From Streptomyces sp. AM 4-1-1 (GTDB lineage Bacteria; Actinomycetota; Actinomycetes; Streptomycetales; Streptomycetaceae), in contig NZ_CP119145.1 of the NCBI RefSeq assembly GCF_029167625.1, forward strand, positions 6,510,001 to 6,574,000: 64,000 nt of DNA. The letters are read 5' to 3'. Every line of letters starts with the position of its first letter. The stretch's first letter is position 1. Shown one piece after another: positions 16,791 through 24,744 of the stretch. The position numbers and the translations under genes were made by a program. The notes beneath the pieces were generated by a model. The model was not told the origin of the DNA. It searched no databases and saw nothing but the letters and a program-made list of their open reading frames with translations.

Positions 16791-17975
16791 ATGAGACGTC
16801 AACGCATCGTCGGCATCGCGGCGGGACTCGCCCTGGTGGGCGTCGCCGCCACCACGGGGGTGACGGCCCTGGACGAGTCCGGAACCACCACCGTGACCGC
16901 CTGCTTCGACCAGGCCACCGGCATCTACCCCGGATCGGACCTGCGGGTCCTCGGTGTGAAGGTCGGGACCGTCGAATCGGTCAGGCCGCACGGCGAAGAG
17001 GTCAGGGTGACCCTCCGGGTCGACAAGGGCGTCAAGGTGCCCGCCAAGGCGCACGCGGTGGTCGTGGCCCCCAGCCTCGTCGCCGACCGGTACGTCCAGC
17101 TGGCGCCCGCCTACGACGGCGGACCCGCCCTCGCGGACGACGCCGTACTGCCCGCCGCCCGCAACGCCACCCCCGTGGAGATCGACCAGCTGTACGAGTC
17201 CATCACGGAACTCTCCACCGCCCTCGGACCGGACGGCGCGAACGCGGACGGCGCCCTCGCCCGGTTCCTCGACACCGGGGCCAAGACCCTCGACGGCAAC
17301 GGCAAGGCCATCGGCGACACCGTCGAGCAGCTCGGCAAGGCCACCAGGACCCTCGACAGGAGCAGCGGGGACCTCTTCGACACCCTCACCCAGCTCCAGA
17401 CCTTCACCACCATGCTCAAGGACAACGACGGCGACGTGCGCGCCGCCGAACAACAGCTCAACTCGGTGACCGGCTTCCTCGCGGACGACAGGAAGAACCT
17501 CGGCGCGGCGCTCAAGGAACTCGGCACCGCGCTCGGCCGGGTCAAGACGTTCATCCACGACAACCGCGGTGTGCTCAAGGAGAACGTGGACGCCCTGGTG
17601 CCGCTCACCCGGACGCTCGTCGACCAGCGGGCCTCGCTCGCCGAATCCCTCGACACCCTGCCGCTCACCGCGGGCAACGTCCTGAACGCGTACGACCCGG
17701 TCCGCCGCACCCTCAACGGCCGCGCGGACCTCAACGAACTCAGCATGGGCGGACCGCTCACCGAACCCGAGGCCGCCGGACTCGCGGGGCTCGCCCCGGT
17801 CTCCGAGGAACGACGCGGGGCCCTGCCCGCCCTGCCGCTGCCCGCGATCGGCACGGTGTACGGGACCCCGGCGAAGGCAAGTTCGGAGAAGGCCGGTCCG
17901 GCGAAGGCTGGTCCGGCCGAGGAGCCGGCCCGCCCGCCCGCGCGGACACCGGACCGTAAGGGGGGCCACCGATGA
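16791..17975 (+). CDS. Mce family protein, MceD position
   Basis: A 394-residue Mce protein with an N-terminal helix (IVGIAAGLALVGVAATTGV), MCE domain (VTACFDQATGIYPGSDLRVLGVKVGTVESV) and a long helical tail with regular heptads (NGKAIGDTVEQLGKATRTLD, DRKNLGAALKELGTALG). The last 40 residues are low-complexity and repetitive (SSEKAGPAKAGPAEEPARPP). It starts one base after the previous stop. Confidence 0.94.
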   Translation: MRRQRIVGIAAGLALVGVAATTGVTALDESGTTTVTACFDQATGIYPGSDLRVLGVKVGTVESVRPHGEEVRVTLRVDKGVKVPAKAHAVVVAPSLVADRYVQLAPAYDGGPALADDAVLPAARNATPVEIDQLYESITELSTALGPDGANADGALARFLDTGAKTLDGNGKAIGDTVEQLGKATRTLDRSSGDLFDTLTQLQTFTTMLKDNDGDVRAAEQQLNSVTGFLADDRKNLGAALKELGTALGRVKTFIHDNRGVLKENVDALVPLTRTLVDQRASLAESLDTLPLTAGNVLNAYDPVRRTLNGRADLNELSMGGPLTEPEAAGLAGLAPVSEERRGALPALPLPAIGTVYGTPAKASSEKAGPAKAGPAEEPARPPARTPDRKGGHR

Positions 17976-19129
17976 TCCGTGCCGTCCGCGGCCCACGCGC
18001 CCGCGCCACCACCGGGATCGGCGTCCTCGTCGCCCTCGGCGCCGCACTCGCCCTGGTCGCCACCAGCTGCGACGTCCCTGCATTCACCGGCATCGAGCAA
18101 CTGCCCCTGCCCGGCGGCGCCGACCTCGGCGACCATCCGTACGAGGTCACCGCCGACTTCGGCGACGTGCTCAGCCTCACCCCGCAGTCGTCGGTGAAGG
18201 TCAACGACGTCGCCGTGGGCCGTGTCACCAGGATCACCCTCGATCCGGACGACTGGAGCGCCAGGGTCACGATGCGCGTCAACGGCAAGGTCCGGCTGCC
18301 CGCCAACGCCTACGCCCACCTGGAGCAGTCCAGCCTCCTCGGCGAGAAGTACGTACAGCTGTCGCCGCCCCCGTCCGGCGCCGCCACCGGCACACTCGCC
18401 GACGGCGCGGCCATCCCGCTCAGCCGCACCAACCGCAACCCCGAGGTCGAAGAGGTCTTCGGCGCGCTGTCGATGCTGCTCAACGGCGGCGGTGTCAACC
18501 AGCTCAAGACCATCACCGGCGAACTCGACAAGGCGATGACCGGGCGTGAACCACAACTACGGTCGATGCTCGGCCGCGTCGACACCCTCGTCACCGAACT
18601 CGACGCGCACCGGAAGGACATCACCGACGCCCTCGACGGCGTCAACCGGCTCTCCGCCACCCTCGCCACCCGCGAACAGGACGTGGGCAAGATCCTCACC
18701 GACCTCAGCCCCGGCCTCAAGGTCCTGGAGGAACAACGCGGTTCGCTCCTGACCATGCTGCGCTCGCTGGACACGCTCTCCACCGTCGCCGTCGACACGA
18801 TCGACAGGAGCAAGGCGGACCTGATCGCCGACCTCAAGGCCATCGCCCCCAGCCTCAAGGCGCTCGCCGACTCCGGCAACGACCTCCCCGACTCCCTCCA
18901 GGTGCTCGCCACCTACCCCTTCACGGACGAGGTGCTGCGCGGGGTCAAGGGCGACTACCTCAACGTGTATCTGGACGTGACGGCCGTGCCCGGCACCCGG
19001 ATCGTCCCGGCCCTCACCCCCGGCGCCGGACCTGCCGCCACGAAGGGCGCGGACGGGGCGTCCGGCTCCGCGCTGCCACTGCCGCTCCCCTCGATCACAT
19101 CCCCGGCCACGGAGGGGGCCCACCGATGA
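17972..19129 (+). CDS. Mce family lipoprotein, MceE position (LprK-like)
   Basis: A 385-residue Mce protein with a lipoprotein signal. The lipobox is LVATSC with the modified cysteine at residue 33, the usual hallmark of the E subunit in actinobacterial Mce operons. MCE domain at about 60-130 (YEVTADFGDVLSLTPQSSVKVNDVAVGRV), followed by LLGEKYVQLSP and the helical tail. ATGA overlaps on both sides. Unlike its five siblings it would be lipid-anchored rather than held by a membrane helix. Confidence 0.94.
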   Translation: MIRAVRGPRARATTGIGVLVALGAALALVATSCDVPAFTGIEQLPLPGGADLGDHPYEVTADFGDVLSLTPQSSVKVNDVAVGRVTRITLDPDDWSARVTMRVNGKVRLPANAYAHLEQSSLLGEKYVQLSPPPSGAATGTLADGAAIPLSRTNRNPEVEEVFGALSMLLNGGGVNQLKTITGELDKAMTGREPQLRSMLGRVDTLVTELDAHRKDITDALDGVNRLSATLATREQDVGKILTDLSPGLKVLEEQRGSLLTMLRSLDTLSTVAVDTIDRSKADLIADLKAIAPSLKALADSGNDLPDSLQVLATYPFTDEVLRGVKGDYLNVYLDVTAVPGTRIVPALTPGAGPAATKGADGASGSALPLPLPSITSPATEGAHR

Positions 19130-20382
19130 TCACTCCCGCCGTCCGGCTGAAGAACGTCGCCTTCCTGATCGTCGCCGTCCTGGTGCTCGGCCATCTGGGC
19201 GTCAGGTACGCCGGCCTCGGCCCCTACGTAGGACTCCGCGACTACTACACGGTGAAGGTCCGACTGACCAGTACGGGCGGGCTGTTCACCCACTCCGACG
19301 TCACCTACCGGGGTGTGTCCGTCGGCCGGGTCGGCCCCATCGAACTCACCGGGGACGGCGTCGAGGCGCAGCTGCGGATCGACCGGTCGGCGCCGCCCGT
19401 CCCGGACAGCCTGCGGGCGGTCGTCGCCAGCCTCTCCGCGGTCGGCGAGCAGTACATCGATCTGCGCCCGACCCGCTCGGGCGGCCCGTTCCTGGAGGAC
19501 GGCTCGGTCATCGACCAGGCCGACACCACCGTCCCGGCGCCCGTGACCACCGTCCTCACCAGCGTCAACGATCTGGCGCGCTCGGTCGACCTGGAGTCGC
19601 TGCGGACCGTCGTCGACGAGTTCGGCGCCGCCTTCGAGGGACACGGAGACGATCTCCAGGCGCTGCTGGACACCGGTGGCGACTTCGTGAGGGCCGCCGA
19701 CGAGGCGTTGCCCGCCACCACCAGGCTGCTGGCCGACGGCGAGACCGTGCTGCGTACCCAGGCCGAACAGGGCGCGGCGCTGAAGGGCTTCGCGTCCGGG
19801 GCCAAGGAGCTCGCCGCCCAGTTGAAGAGCTCCGACACCGATCTGCGGAAGCTGATCGCCGCCGCGCCCGACGCCGCCGGGCAGATCAGCGGACTGCTGC
19901 GCGACCTCGACCCGGGCCTCGGGGTCGTCGTCGCCAACCTTCTCACCACATCGGAGGTCGCCGTCACCCGCCAACGCGGCATCGAGGAACTCCTGGTGAA
20001 ACTGCCCGCGGTCGCCGCGGCGGGTGCGACCGCCGTCGACCAGGACGGGGCCAGATTCGGTATGTCGCTCACCTTCTTCGAACCACTGCCGTGCACCGCC
20101 GGGTACGGCGCCACGGCCTACCGCAACGGCCTCGACACCTCGACCGGACCCGCCGTCAACACCAAGGCCCGCTGCACCGCGCCGCCCGGAACCGGCGTCA
20201 ATGTGCGCGGCAGCGCCAACGCCCCCAAGGGCGGCCCGGTGCCCCGGCCCGCCCGGCCCGGCTCGACGCTTGCGGGGTCCGGCTCCGGAACGGGTCTCCC
20301 CGGAGTGCTCGGGGCCGAGGCGGAGGCCGGGCCCGCCGCGAGCGGCATGGCGGGTCTGCTCGGACTGGGAGGCGGCGAGTGA
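19126..20382 (+). CDS. Mce family protein, MceF position
   Basis: A 418-residue Mce protein. Helix at 10-28 (VAFLIVAVLVLGHLGVRYAG), MCE domain (YTVKVRLTSTGGLFTHSDVTYRGVSVGRVG) and the motif VGEQYIDLRPT. A helical tail ends in the typical F-subunit sequence ..PCTAGYGATAYRNGLDTS. The last 60 residues are Gly/Pro/Ser-rich. Completes a full A-F set. ATGA overlap with MceE and GTGA overlap with the next gene. Confidence 0.94.
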   Translation: MITPAVRLKNVAFLIVAVLVLGHLGVRYAGLGPYVGLRDYYTVKVRLTSTGGLFTHSDVTYRGVSVGRVGPIELTGDGVEAQLRIDRSAPPVPDSLRAVVASLSAVGEQYIDLRPTRSGGPFLEDGSVIDQADTTVPAPVTTVLTSVNDLARSVDLESLRTVVDEFGAAFEGHGDDLQALLDTGGDFVRAADEALPATTRLLADGETVLRTQAEQGAALKGFASGAKELAAQLKSSDTDLRKLIAAAPDAAGQISGLLRDLDPGLGVVVANLLTTSEVAVTRQRGIEELLVKLPAVAAAGATAVDQDGARFGMSLTFFEPLPCTAGYGATAYRNGLDTSTGPAVNTKARCTAPPGTGVNVRGSANAPKGGPVPRPARPGSTLAGSGSGTGLPGVLGAEAEAGPAASGMAGLLGLGGGE

Positions 20383-20897
20383 ACGCCCGCACGGCGAACG
20401 CCGTCGGCTGGGCGGCGGTCCTGGCCGCGCTGCTGTTCTGCGCCTTCGGCGGCTGGTCGTACGCCGAGGCGCGCGGCGACGACACCCTTTCGTACGCGAA
20501 GAGCCGCGACGCCGCGCTGGCGGACGGCAGACAGCGGGTCGCCCGGCTGAACAGCCTCGACGGCAAGGACGCCGGCAGTGTCGACGAGGGGCTGGCGGAC
20601 TGGCTGGACGCGTCCACCGGACCGCTGCGGGACCAGCTGGAGCGTACCCGTGCCACGGATGCCGAGGAGCTGACGAAGTCCGGCGCCACGGCGCGCGGCA
20701 CGGTCACCCAAGCGGCGCTCACGGCGCTCGACGAGCGGGCCGGTACGGCGGAACTGATCGCGACCGTCGAGGTCGAGGTCATCCCCCGCACCGGCCGGGC
20801 GGGTACCGAACGCAAACGTTTCGAGGCCACGCTCGCCCGCACCGGGGACGGCTGGAAGGTCAGGACGCTGACGGCGATCCCGGTGGGTGGCGCGTGA
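20379..20897 (+). CDS. Mce-associated membrane protein 1
   Basis: A 172-residue protein: short cytoplasmic start, one membrane helix (NAVGWAAVLAALLFCAFGGWSY), then an extracytoplasmic domain (SYAKSRDAALADGRQRVARLNSLD, TRTGDGWKVRTLTAIPVGG). It resembles the Mas/VirB8-like Mce-associated proteins that stabilise Mce complexes in mycobacteria. GTG at 20379 overlaps the MceF stop. It is clearly similar to the third Mas protein (21860-22390): both share W(S)Y/W..D/E-A..DDT/S..YA-R/K and LN/MN-x-LD at the same spacing. Confidence 0.88.
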   Translation: MNARTANAVGWAAVLAALLFCAFGGWSYAEARGDDTLSYAKSRDAALADGRQRVARLNSLDGKDAGSVDEGLADWLDASTGPLRDQLERTRATDAEELTKSGATARGTVTQAALTALDERAGTAELIATVEVEVIPRTGRAGTERKRFEATLARTGDGWKVRTLTAIPVGGA

Positions 20898-21799
20898 AGC
20901 GCCGGGGAGAGGGGGCGACGACGGTGGGCATCCGCACGGACATCGGCGGTGACACCGCCGAGCCGACTGAGGTGGTCGGGACGGGTGGGGTAGCCGGGAC
21001 GGACGAGGTGGTCGGGACCGGTGGGGTAGCCGGGACGGACGAGGTGGTCGGGACGGGTGGGGTGGCCGGGACGGACGAGGCAGCCAGGACGGCTGGGGTG
21101 GTCGAGATGGTTGGGGCGGCCAGGACGGTTGGGGTGGCTGGGACGGATGAGGCAGCCAGGACGGCTGGGGTGGTCGGGACGGTTGGGGCGGCCGAGGCTG
21201 TCGAGAACGGCGAGACCGTCGAAGAACGTGAGGGGACGGGGGAGGCGCGGGAGGGCGCGAAGGGGCCCTGCGACGGGAACGACCCGCCCGCGCATCGCAC
21301 CGTCCGGTGGCGGCGCGTCGTCACCGGCGCGCTGATCGCCGTTCTCGTCACGGCCGGTGCCGGGCTCCTCCTACGCGCCCAGCAGCTGCGTGACACCCCC
21401 ACCACCGCCAACCACGCGCTGACCGACGCGGAGAACACGACCCGGGTCGCGGGTGACGTCAGCAGCGCGCTCAGCAAGGTCTTCTCGTACAGCCCCAAGG
21501 ACACCGCCGTCACCGAGGAGGCGGCGAAGCGACTCCTCGCGGGCAAGGCGCTCCAGCAGTACGCGGCACTGTTCGGCCAGGTCGAGAAGGAAGCCACGGA
21601 CCAGAGGCTCACACTCACCACGCATGTCGTACGGGCCGGGGTCACCCGGCTCTCCGACCGTGGCGCCCACCTTCTCGTCTTCCTCGACCAGGTCTACGAA
21701 CGTCAGGGCAAGGCAGCCACCACAGCGGCGGCGCAACTGTCCGTCACCGCCGAGCTCAGGGACGGGCACTGGCGGATCGTCGACATCACCTCCGGATAG
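20894..21799 (+). CDS. Mce-associated membrane protein 2 with a repetitive N-terminal region
   Basis: A 301-residue protein. Residues 27-100 are a low-complexity repeat (unit VVGTGGVAGTDE, three near-identical 12-residue copies, then decayed copies) encoded by a 36-bp DNA repeat. A charged stretch, a membrane helix (VVTGALIAVLVTAGAGLLL) and an extracytoplasmic domain follow (ANHALTDAENTTRVAGDVSSALSKVFSYSP, LLVFLDQVYERQG, RIVDITSG). GTG at 20894 overlaps the previous stop. The outer domain is paralogous to that of the fourth Mas protein. The repeat is cytoplasmic by topology and looks like recent slippage growth. Confidence 0.85.
   Translation: MKRRGEGATTVGIRTDIGGDTAEPTEVVGTGGVAGTDEVVGTGGVAGTDEVVGTGGVAGTDEAARTAGVVEMVGAARTVGVAGTDEAARTAGVVGTVGAAEAVENGETVEEREGTGEAREGAKGPCDGNDPPAHRTVRWRRVVTGALIAVLVTAGAGLLLRAQQLRDTPTTANHALTDAENTTRVAGDVSSALSKVFSYSPKDTAVTEEAAKRLLAGKALQQYAALFGQVEKEATDQRLTLTTHVVRAGVTRLSDRGAHLLVFLDQVYERQGKAATTAAAQLSVTAELRDGHWRIVDITSG
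20972..21195. repeat. 36-bp coding tandem repeat in Mce-associated protein 2
   Basis: Three nearly identical 36-bp units occupy 20972-21007, 21008-21043 and 21044-21079. They are followed by about three diverged units up to about 21195 built from GGTTGGGG/GGCTGGGG and GACGGACGAGG blocks. The length stays a multiple of three, so the frame is kept. Confidence 0.85.
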
Positions 21800-21859
21800 G
21801 GACTTCGAAAGCACGGGCCGCGGCGAGTACGTGACCGGACAGGCAGGGAAGAGGCAACG

Positions 21860-22390
21860 ATGGTACGGGTACGGACAACGAGGAATCCGCTGGTGGCGAC
21901 GGCCCTCGTGCTGGCGCTCGCGGCGGCCGGCGCGGCCGGCTGGGGCGGCTGGTCCTGGTACGACGCGGCGCACGACGACTCGGCGGCCTACGCGCGGGCC
22001 CGCGACGACGTGCTCGCCGCGGGTGAGCAGGCCGTGCAGAACATGAACACGCTCGACCATCAGCGTCTGGACCAGGGGCTCGACCGCTGGGAGGAGTCCA
22101 CGACCGGTGATCTGCACAAGCAACTCGTGGACGGCAGAGGAGGGTTCGAGAAACAGATCCAGGAGGCGAAGACGGTCAGCACCGCCAAGGTGCTGTCGGG
22201 CGCGGTGACCGAACTCGACGACCGGGCCGGGCGGGCGGCGGTGATGGTGGCCCTGCGGATCACGGTGACCGCGCCGGAGGGGAAGCCCGCGGTGAAGGAG
22301 AGCCGGATGCTCGGTGAGCTGACCCGCACCTCCGGGGGCTGGAAGCTGAGCGCCCTCGGCCAGGCGCCGGTCGGCAACTCCACCGGCTGA
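21860..22390 (+). CDS. Mce-associated membrane protein 3
   Basis: A 176-residue protein with a single membrane helix (residues 10-32, VATALVLALAAAGAAGWGGWSWY) and a small outer domain (AYARARDDVLAAGEQAVQNMNTLD, TSGGWKLSALGQAPVG). It is a paralogue of the first Mas protein. It begins 60 bp after the second Mas gene, with GAAGAGG upstream of ATG 21860. Confidence 0.87.
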   Translation: MVRVRTTRNPLVATALVLALAAAGAAGWGGWSWYDAAHDDSAAYARARDDVLAAGEQAVQNMNTLDHQRLDQGLDRWEESTTGDLHKQLVDGRGGFEKQIQEAKTVSTAKVLSGAVTELDDRAGRAAVMVALRITVTAPEGKPAVKESRMLGELTRTSGGWKLSALGQAPVGNSTG

Positions 22391-22457
22391 GGCACGCCCC
22401 TCGGCTCCGACCGCCGACCGCCGATCACCGACCACCGATCACCGAAAGGACCCCGGC

Positions 22458-23321
22458 ATGTCGACGACCCGTCATCTCGTGAACCGGAGGCGCCGGCTGG
22501 CGTCCGTCGCGGCGGCGGAGCGTACCGCCACCTCGCGCCCGCCCGTGCCCGCGCGAGAGGGGCCCCGCGATCGTGACCGTGAGCGGGCCGCCCGGGAAGA
22601 GGAGGGGAGCGCCGGCCCGGAAGTCCCCGACGAGGGCGGGAGCGCCGACCCGGCAGAACCGGAGACGGCGGACGGCGATGGGGAAGCCCCGGAGGCCCCG
22701 GGAGTCCCGGGAGTCCCGGAGGACGGGACGGGCGGCGGCGACCGGCTCTCCCCGGCGGCGGAGGAGAGCCGCCTCCGATGGCGCCCCCGGTGGGGCCTCC
22801 GGCGTCGGCCACCCGGCGGACTCCCCGCCGTGCTCTGCGCGTTGACCGTGCTCCTCGGGGCCTTCGCCGCCTGGTCGTTCACGGCGGCCGAAGGGCTGCG
22901 CGACGAACCGGCCAGAGCCAACACCGCCCTCACCGACATCGGTCGCACCAGCGAGGTCAAGGGCAGGATCACCGAGGCGGTCGGCGCGGTGTTCTCGTAC
23001 ACCTACGCATCCCCCGCCAAGTCCGACCGGGCCGCGAAGGAGTACCTGGTGGGTGACGCGGTCGAGCAGCACAGGCGGATGCTCGCCGACGTACGGGCGA
23101 AGGGGCCCGCGCAGAAGCTCGTCCTCACGACCACGGTCACCGAGAGCGCCGTCGAACTCCTCGACGGCGACCGGGCCCGGCTGCTGGTCTTCGCCGATCA
23201 GAGCAACACCCGTACCGACAAGAAGGAGGAGACGACGTACGCGGCGGCGATGTTCGCCGTGGACGCGGTCCGCGGGGACGGCGGCTGGCGGATCTCGGCC
23301 ATCGACACCTTCGCCCGGTGA
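22458..23321 (+). CDS. Mce-associated membrane protein 4
   Basis: A 287-residue protein. Residues 1-110 are charged and disordered (many Glu, Asp, Pro, Arg). A membrane helix follows near 123-143 (LPAVLCALTVLLGAFAAWSF), then an outer domain (ANTALTDIGRTSEVKGRITEAVGAVFSYTY, RLLVFADQSNT, GGWRISAIDTFAR). The outer domain matches that of the second Mas protein, so the four genes look like a duplicated pair. GAAAGGA precedes ATG 22458 at a suitable distance. Confidence 0.87.
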   Translation: MSTTRHLVNRRRRLASVAAAERTATSRPPVPAREGPRDRDRERAAREEEGSAGPEVPDEGGSADPAEPETADGDGEAPEAPGVPGVPEDGTGGGDRLSPAAEESRLRWRPRWGLRRRPPGGLPAVLCALTVLLGAFAAWSFTAAEGLRDEPARANTALTDIGRTSEVKGRITEAVGAVFSYTYASPAKSDRAAKEYLVGDAVEQHRRMLADVRAKGPAQKLVLTTTVTESAVELLDGDRARLLVFADQSNTRTDKKEETTYAAAMFAVDAVRGDGGWRISAIDTFAR

Positions 23322-23343
23322 CCCCGGGGAGAGGAGAACACGC

Positions 23344-24744
23344 ATGAGGCTCAACGGTACGACGGGGCGCGGGACCGGCCGTGGCGCGCGGTGGCGGATC
23401 AGCCGCACGACCCGGCGCGGACTGGGCGGTACCGCGGCGGCCGTGGCCGCGATGGCCGCCCTCACCGCCTCCCAGGCACCGGGGTTCGCCGGCGGCGAAC
23501 GGCCGGTCCCGCGCGGCGCGGCGACCGACGAGGTGCGCTGGTCGCAGGTGCCCGACGACGACTCGTACCACACCGAGCTTCCACCGCTGACGACCCCCGC
23601 GCCCCCGAAGCCCGGCGCCCGGGTGAGCCCCGTCGCCGCCCGGTCGTGGGCCGAGGCGGGTGTCCCCGCCACGGTCCTCGCCGCCTACCGGAGGGCGGAG
23701 GCGGCACTCGGCCGCAGCACACCCGGATGCCATCTGCCGTGGCAGTTGCTGGCGGCGATCGGCAAGGTCGAGTCCGGGCAGGCGGGTGGCGGCCGGGTCG
23801 ACGTCCACGGCACCACGCTCACCCCGATCCTCGGTCCGGTCCTGAACGGCGTGGGCTTCGCCACCGTCACCGACACCGACGACGGTGTGTACGACGGCGA
23901 CCGGACGTACGACCGGGCGGTCGGCCCGATGCAGTTCATCCCGGCGACCTGGGCGCGCTGGGCGCGGGACGGCAACGGCGACGGACGCGCCGACCCGGAC
24001 AACATCCACGACGCGGCGCTCGCCGCGGGCTCCTACCTGTGCGCGGGGGGCCGTGATCTGTCGGTGAAGACCGATCTGGACCGGGCGATCCTCAGCTACA
24101 ACCACTCGGACGTCTATCTGCGGACCGTGCTGTCCTGGCTGGAGTTCTACCGCAGGGGCACGCATCCGGTGGCCGACGGCAAGGGGGTGGTCCCGGCCAG
24201 TCCCGGCGCGGGCGGCCCGGCCGGGGCCGTGCGGCCGGTCGCGGCGGCGCCCCCGGCGGGCGGCGCGGGCCGTCCGACAGAGGGCGGCGGCATCGTCGTG
24301 GGCCCGGCGCCCGGCGGAAGTCCGGGCACGACGCCCGGCAGGACCCCGGGAGCCACGCCCGGAAAGGCTCCGGGGGCCGTCCGGCCCTCGGCCTCGGCGC
24401 CCCCGCTCCACCCGCCGAGCGCTTCCGGTTCCCCGGACCCGGGCGACTCCGGCGGACCGACCGACCCGGACCCGGGGACCACCCCCGACCCCGGCACCAC
24501 CCCCGACCCCGGCACCACTCCTGACCCCGGCACCACTCCTGACCCCGGCACCACTCCTGACCCCGGCACCACCCCCACCCCTGACCCCGACCCCGGCACG
24601 TCCGAGCCGGTTCCCGGCCCCGGCTGCCCGACGCGGACCCCCTCATCCGGTGCGTCGGCCCCGGCACCCGCCTCGGGCACCCCGACCCCCGCCCCCGGCG
24701 TCGACCCCTGCGCGACGCCCCCGGACTCAGCTCCCGGCAGCTGA
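23344..24744 (+). CDS. Exported lytic murein transglycosylase with proline-rich C-terminal half
   Basis: A 466-residue protein. A twin-arginine-like signal region (TTRRGLGGTAAAVAAMAALTAS) precedes an MltB/SLT-type lysozyme-like domain at about 90-275. It carries the presumed catalytic glutamate in AIGKVESGQ, then GPMQFIPATWARWARDGNGDGRADP and LSYNHSDVYLRTVLSWLEFY. The last 190 residues are Pro/Thr/Gly-rich with a PDPGTT repeat. The family cleaves peptidoglycan glycan strands to 1,6-anhydro products. It is the last gene of the Mce unit (22-bp gap, GAGAGGAG site), and may open the wall for the Mce assembly. Its end overlaps the convergent ligase gene by 18 bp. Confidence 0.9.
   Translation: MRLNGTTGRGTGRGARWRISRTTRRGLGGTAAAVAAMAALTASQAPGFAGGERPVPRGAATDEVRWSQVPDDDSYHTELPPLTTPAPPKPGARVSPVAARSWAEAGVPATVLAAYRRAEAALGRSTPGCHLPWQLLAAIGKVESGQAGGGRVDVHGTTLTPILGPVLNGVGFATVTDTDDGVYDGDRTYDRAVGPMQFIPATWARWARDGNGDGRADPDNIHDAALAAGSYLCAGGRDLSVKTDLDRAILSYNHSDVYLRTVLSWLEFYRRGTHPVADGKGVVPASPGAGGPAGAVRPVAAAPPAGGAGRPTEGGGIVVGPAPGGSPGTTPGRTPGATPGKAPGAVRPSASAPPLHPPSASGSPDPGDSGGPTDPDPGTTPDPGTTPDPGTTPDPGTTPDPGTTPDPGTTPTPDPDPGTSEPVPGPGCPTRTPSSGASAPAPASGTPTPAPGVDPCATPPDSAPGS
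24467..24600. repeat. 18-bp coding tandem repeat (PDPGTT) in the transglycosylase
   Basis: About six copies of an 18-bp unit GACCCCGGCACCAC(C/T)CC(C/T) encode the hexapeptide PDPGTT, followed by shorter PDPDPGT variants. It likely forms an extended wall-spanning linker. Third-position changes among copies show that some are older than others. Confidence 0.85.

Noticed and set aside
20860..21645. 261-codon minus-strand frame with repeated PTTSSVPATPP, looking like a mucin-type secreted protein
   Set aside because: It is the antisense reading of the coding repeat in Mce-associated protein 2. No start signal or signal peptide.
24467..24600. CRISPR-like array
   Set aside because: The 18-bp repeats are contiguous, in frame and encode PDPGTT. 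There are no spacers.
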